A DNA stretch of 64,000 bases from Planifilum sp021793745 (GTDB lineage Bacteria; Bacillota; Bacilli; Thermoactinomycetales; DSM-44946). Under the pieces are notes generated by a model. The model worked only from the letters and a program-made list of their open reading frames with translations. It ran no database searches and was not told the origin of the DNA. Below, piece by piece: positions 61,042 through 64,000 of this stretch (the stretch's first letter is position 1; each line of letters starts with the position of its first letter). The DNA lies in assembly GCA_937983105.1 (NCBI GenBank), contig CALKAM010000006.1:23436-87435 (forward strand), in the 5' to 3' direction. A program made the translations under genes and the position numbers.

Positions 61042-62781
61042 GTGCGTAAAATGGAGACGGCGAAGGTGCGGATCGCGATGGAAACCGCTGTTTATGCGTT
61101 ATCTCGGAGTGCCACCCGCCACATCAGCATCGCCCCGGAGGTCGATGCCTTGTACTGGGGCAGGCGGGGTGAAACGACAATGCTTTTGGAAACGTTTTCT
61201 TCAGTAGGACAAGCCTTCCGGTATGCGCGCTCTTCGGCAAAGGCCTCCGGCATTCGTCCGCTGACTCCGCCCGCGGAATCCCTGTGGGAGCATTGGGAAA
61301 AGGTAGCCTCTTCCCTTCGTCCGCTGTTGGCCGGAAGGTCGCTGCTCTGGGATGAGGTGAAGGAATTGGTGCGGGGGATGGCGGAGCCGATGGAGGACCG
61401 GGAACTCCGCGCGGCTCTGCAGGTCATGTCCTTGACGGGTACGGCCATCCTGGTGCCCGGCGTCGAAATCCCGCCGGCCGTGTCCCGTTGGCGTTGCAAC
61501 CGATGTGGGGCGGGACCGGAGGGATTGTTCCGTTCCCGGTGCGGCCGGTGCGGCCGGGCGTGCGTCAGCTGTGATCGTTGCATCGTTCTCGGGCGCTCCC
61601 GGGCCTGTACGCCGCTTTTCTTCTTTCCTGCGGGAGGGAGGAACGGGGAAGGCCGGCGGTCCGTCGATCTGCGGCTTCCTCCTCTGACCGAGGGACAGAG
61701 GTGGGTATCCGAGCGTTGCCTGGAAGCGGTGCGTTCGGGAGAGCGGTTTTTCCTTACATGGGCCGTGACCGGATCGGGCAAAACCGAGGCCGTGCTCCCC
61801 GCCGTCCGGGAGGTTTTGGGCGGGGGCGGTCGCGTTTTGTGGGTATCACCGCGGCGGGATGTGGTCGAGGAACTGGCTCCACGGCTGCAACGGGCGTTTC
61901 CGGATACTCCGGTGTCGGTTTTGCACGGGGAGACCGGCTGGATCCGGACCATCAGCCCGCTCACGGTGGCGACGGCCCATCAAGCCTGGCGGTTTTACCG
62001 CTGTTTTCACCTGGTGGTTGTCGACGAAGGGGATGCCTTTCCTCTGGAGGGGGATCCGCAGCTCCGATCCGGGCTGGCACGGGCGATGGCGGAGGGGGGC
62101 ACGACCCTTTGGCTGACGGCCACGCCTCCCGCGGATTGGCGCCGGCGCTTGATGCGGAGACGAATGCCCGGAGTGATTCTGCCGGTCCGCCACCACGGAC
62201 TTCCGCTTCCCGAGCCCCGCCTGTTTCGCCGCTGGGGCCTGTGGTTCTCCCTGGATCGGGGTCGCCCCCTTCCCCCTGTGACGGCTTTTCTGGACAGGGT
62301 GGTGTCGACCGGGGGACAGGGGCTTTTGTTTGTGCCGCGGGTAGCCGATGTGGATCGACTGCTTTCCTGGATCAAAGGGCGCCATCCCGACCGGTTCGGG
62401 GAGTGCCGGGGGATGTCCGGCCGGGACGGAGGGCGAAAAGCAACGCTGGAGGAGCTCAGGAAGGGAAAGATCCGGTTTCTCATCACCACCACCGTCCTGG
62501 AGAGGGGCATCACCCTGCCCCGCTGCCACGTATTGGTCGTCGGAGCCGATCATCCCGTCTTCGATGCCCCCACGCTGGTGCAAATCGCCGGCCGTGTGGG
62601 CCGCAGCGCCGATTACCGGTCCGGAGAAGTCTGGTTTGTATCCGCCGAGCGGACGGAAGGCCAGTTGCAGGCGGTTCGGGAGATCCGATGGATGAACCGG
62701 ATGGCTCGCCGGCGGGGTTGGTTGAAGGAGGGACGGGGGAGCGCTTCAGTATCCCGGACGACTGATCGGATGCAGCGATGA
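61042..62781 (+). CDS. comFA: ComF operon protein A, DNA helicase/translocase
   Basis: ATP-dependent motor of natural competence that helps drive single-stranded DNA into the cytoplasm. The 579-residue protein has a zinc module with four CxxC pairs (CNRCG, CGRCGRACVSCDRC, about 150-185), Walker A TGSGKT (243-248), a DEGD box in VVVDEGDAFPLEGD, TATPP, and the helicase motif VLERGITLPRCHV and QIAGRVGRS. B. subtilis has DEVD at the Walker B position; DEGD here is a mild change. The start among GTG 61042 and ATG 61051 is uncertain. Confidence 0.92.
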   Translation: MRKMETAKVRIAMETAVYALSRSATRHISIAPEVDALYWGRRGETTMLLETFSSVGQAFRYARSSAKASGIRPLTPPAESLWEHWEKVASSLRPLLAGRSLLWDEVKELVRGMAEPMEDRELRAALQVMSLTGTAILVPGVEIPPAVSRWRCNRCGAGPEGLFRSRCGRCGRACVSCDRCIVLGRSRACTPLFFFPAGGRNGEGRRSVDLRLPPLTEGQRWVSERCLEAVRSGERFFLTWAVTGSGKTEAVLPAVREVLGGGGRVLWVSPRRDVVEELAPRLQRAFPDTPVSVLHGETGWIRTISPLTVATAHQAWRFYRCFHLVVVDEGDAFPLEGDPQLRSGLARAMAEGGTTLWLTATPPADWRRRLMRRRMPGVILPVRHHGLPLPEPRLFRRWGLWFSLDRGRPLPPVTAFLDRVVSTGGQGLLFVPRVADVDRLLSWIKGRHPDRFGECRGMSGRDGGRKATLEELRKGKIRFLITTTVLERGITLPRCHVLVVGADHPVFDAPTLVQIAGRVGRSADYRSGEVWFVSAERTEGQLQAVREIRWMNRMARRRGWLKEGRGSASVSRTTDRMQR

Positions 62782-62821
62782 CGCGGAATGCAATTTCAGG
62801 TGTGCAGAGGAGAGGTTGCCC

Positions 62822-63532
62822 TTGTGGGAGTACCTGTTTCCTTCCCCCGCAACCTGTTGGTTTTGTTCCTCTCCCGCAGGCGGTCACCCCTGGTCCAGGG
62901 TGTGGGAACGCCTGTGTACGGGATGCCGCCGGCGGTTGGTCCGGATTTCTCCACCGATGTGTCCCCGCTGCGGAAGACCCCTTCCCGAACCGGGGACAGC
63001 GCCATGCAGGGATTGTAAGGGCCGAACCGGGCATTTGGACCGGAACCGGAGCGTCGTCCGTTACAACGATTTTGCCCGGGGAATTGTCGCCCTGTTCAAG
63101 TATCGCGGACGGGAGCGCCTGGCCCTTCCCCTGGGGCGGATGATGGCCGAAGCAGCCGCCGATCATCGTCCGGCTCCCGATTGGATCACGTATGTTCCGC
63201 TGCATCCGTCCCGGCAGAAGGAGCGGGGATTTAATCAGGCAGAATTGCTGGCCCGGGTCGTCGCCAACCGGTTGAATCGCCCGTTGATTCCGCTTTTGAG
63301 GCGGGTTCGTCCCACCGAGTCCCAAAGCCAGAGGAGCCGCCGGGAGAGGCTGGTGGCCCTTCGGGGAGCCTTCGCTTTCGCAGGCCGGGAGTCGATTCGC
63401 AAAAGCATTGCCGGGAGCTGTGTCCTCATCGTCGATGACGTGTATACGACGGGTTCCACCCTGGAGGAATGCGCCCGCCTTCTGAAGCAGGAGCAGGTGA
63501 AACGGGTCGTATCCGTCACCTTTGCCCGGTAA
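62822..63532 (+). CDS. comFC: ComF operon protein C, phosphoribosyltransferase-like
   Basis: Competence protein of 236 residues. Zinc-binding cysteines lie at CWFC, LCTGC, CPRCG and CRDCKG in the first 65 residues. The PRTase-like domain follows, with RGFNQAELLAR and the PRPP loop VLIVDDVYTTGSTLEE. TTG 62822 is chosen for its spacing to AGGAGAGG (62808-62815); TTG 62816 is too close. comFB, which sits between A and C in B. subtilis, is absent. Confidence 0.93.
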   Translation: MWEYLFPSPATCWFCSSPAGGHPWSRVWERLCTGCRRRLVRISPPMCPRCGRPLPEPGTAPCRDCKGRTGHLDRNRSVVRYNDFARGIVALFKYRGRERLALPLGRMMAEAAADHRPAPDWITYVPLHPSRQKERGFNQAELLARVVANRLNRPLIPLLRRVRPTESQSQRSRRERLVALRGAFAFAGRESIRKSIAGSCVLIVDDVYTTGSTLEECARLLKQEQVKRVVSVTFAR

Positions 63533-63556
63533 ACCCCCGACCGTCGCTGAGGAGGT

Positions 63557-63605
63557 CCGGCCCCCGCCCCTCATGCGGGAGTGACGGGTTCTAGCGGGGG
63601 TCCGG
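63557..63605 (+). terminator. GC-rich hairpin after comFC
   Basis: CCGGCCCCCGC (63557-63567) pairs with GCGGGGGTCCGG (63594-63605) with one bulge. No proper T-run follows, so termination is uncertain. Confidence 0.5.
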
Positions 63606-63643
63606 TAGTCTTTGAACATCGAAAAAGATCTCGATTTCTATCG

Positions 63644-63672
63644 TTAAAAGAGGTATATTCCCCTGGTACAAT
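63644..63672 (+). promoter_or_regulatory. Promoter candidate for the HU gene
   Basis: TTAAAA (63644-63649), 17 bases, TACAAT (63667-63672), about 63 bases before the HU start. Confidence 0.5.
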
Positions 63673-63734
63673 GGGTAACACAAGTAATGCGACCATTATT
63701 TCATTGGGAGTTTAGGAGAAAAGGAGTGGAATCC

Positions 63735-64000
63735 ATGAACAAGTCCGAACTGATCGAACGGGTAGCTGCCGCCACCGGGAAAACCAAGAAGGAAGCGGGT
63801 CAGGTGGTGGATGCCGTACTCGAGACCATCTCTGAAGCCCTCAAGCGGGGAGAGAAGGTTTCGCTGGTCGGTTTCGGGAACTTTGAAGTGCGGGAGCGGT
63901 CGGCCCGTACCGGTCGGAATCCCCAGACCGGGGAGACGATCCAGATCGAAGCCAGCCGCGTTCCTGCCTTCAAACCCGGTAAGCAGCTGAAGGAAGCGGT
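63735..64000 (+). CDS. hup: HU family DNA-binding protein (partial)
   Basis: Nucleoid protein that bends DNA as a dimer. The first 88 residues are visible before the window ends. The sequence starts MNKSELIERVAAATGKTKKE and contains VSLVGFGNFEVRERSARTGRNPQTG and the beta-arm region ASRVPAFKPGKQLK, with the conserved proline at the arm tip. Only about two residues of a normal 90-residue HU are missing. AAAAGGAGTG precedes the ATG. Confidence 0.96.
   Translation, partial: MNKSELIERVAAATGKTKKEAGQVVDAVLETISEALKRGEKVSLVGFGNFEVRERSARTGRNPQTGETIQIEASRVPAFKPGKQLKEA

Overview
The window reads as about 64 kb of chromosome from a moderately high-GC, endospore-forming member of the Bacillales, most likely a Thermoactinomycetaceae-type thermophile (Planifilum or Thermoactinomyces relatives). 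This is inferred from GC-rich codon use, frequent TTG/GTG starts, strong GGAGG ribosome sites, the sporulation genes spoIIR, spoIID, spoIIQ and spoIIID, and a gene order close to the Bacillus subtilis tdk-prfA-prmC-spoIIR-ywlB-ywlC-ywlD-ywlE-ywlF-ywlG-glyA-upp-atp region, followed by nuo, ywzB, ywmB, murA and spoIID. No 16S rRNA is present, so the genus is an inference.

Layout. 1-15.1 kb: thymidine kinase, a YhcN-type lipoprotein, a CPBP protease, translation termination genes (prfA, prmC), spoIIR, a paired SMR transporter, an acetyltransferase, tsaC, a PadR regulator with a frameshifted MFS exporter, mntP, a ZIP transporter, ywlE, rpiB, ywlG and glyA. 15.3-23.3 kb: upp and the complete F-type ATP synthase operon (atpZ-I-B-E-F-H-A-G-D-C). 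23.5-32.7 kb: a nuo (complex I) operon with A, B, C, H, I, J, K, L, M and N, in which nuoD is missing from its usual place between C and H. 32.8-40.6 kb: ywzB, ywmB, murA, spoIID, spoIIQ, spoIIID, an EpuA-type membrane protein, a CDP-alcohol phosphatidyltransferase and fabZ.

40.8-54.9 kb is a Wzx/Wzy-type surface-polysaccharide cluster. It encodes a UDP-GlcNAc-type 2-epimerase, four more enzymes that match the route to UDP-2,3-diacetamido-2,3-dideoxyuronic acids (wbpB, wbpE, wbpA, wbpD), a flippase, a polymerase, glycosyltransferases (one a double-domain fusion), a sugar epimerase and the initiating phosphoglycosyltransferase. Two LytR-CpsA-Psr ligases lie just beyond it, pointing to a wall-attached polymer. 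Three sites in this region match the WalR (YycF) consensus TGTWAH-N5-TGTWAH. Two share 18 of 19 bases in front of polysaccharide genes, and the third precedes an unlisted 36-residue membrane protein on the minus strand.

58.8-64 kb: metK behind a promoter, a structured leader with mutually exclusive pairings and an internal terminator, then a small GT-A-like protein, comFA, comFC and the start of an HU gene cut by the window edge.

Observations most worth following: the shared WalR-type sites, the metK leader, the missing nuoD, a roughly 57-residue insertion in the YwlE arginine phosphatase, an inverted repeat that can hide the spoIIQ ribosome site, the alanine-substituted c-ring helix of AtpE, and an apparent CTG start for atpI.
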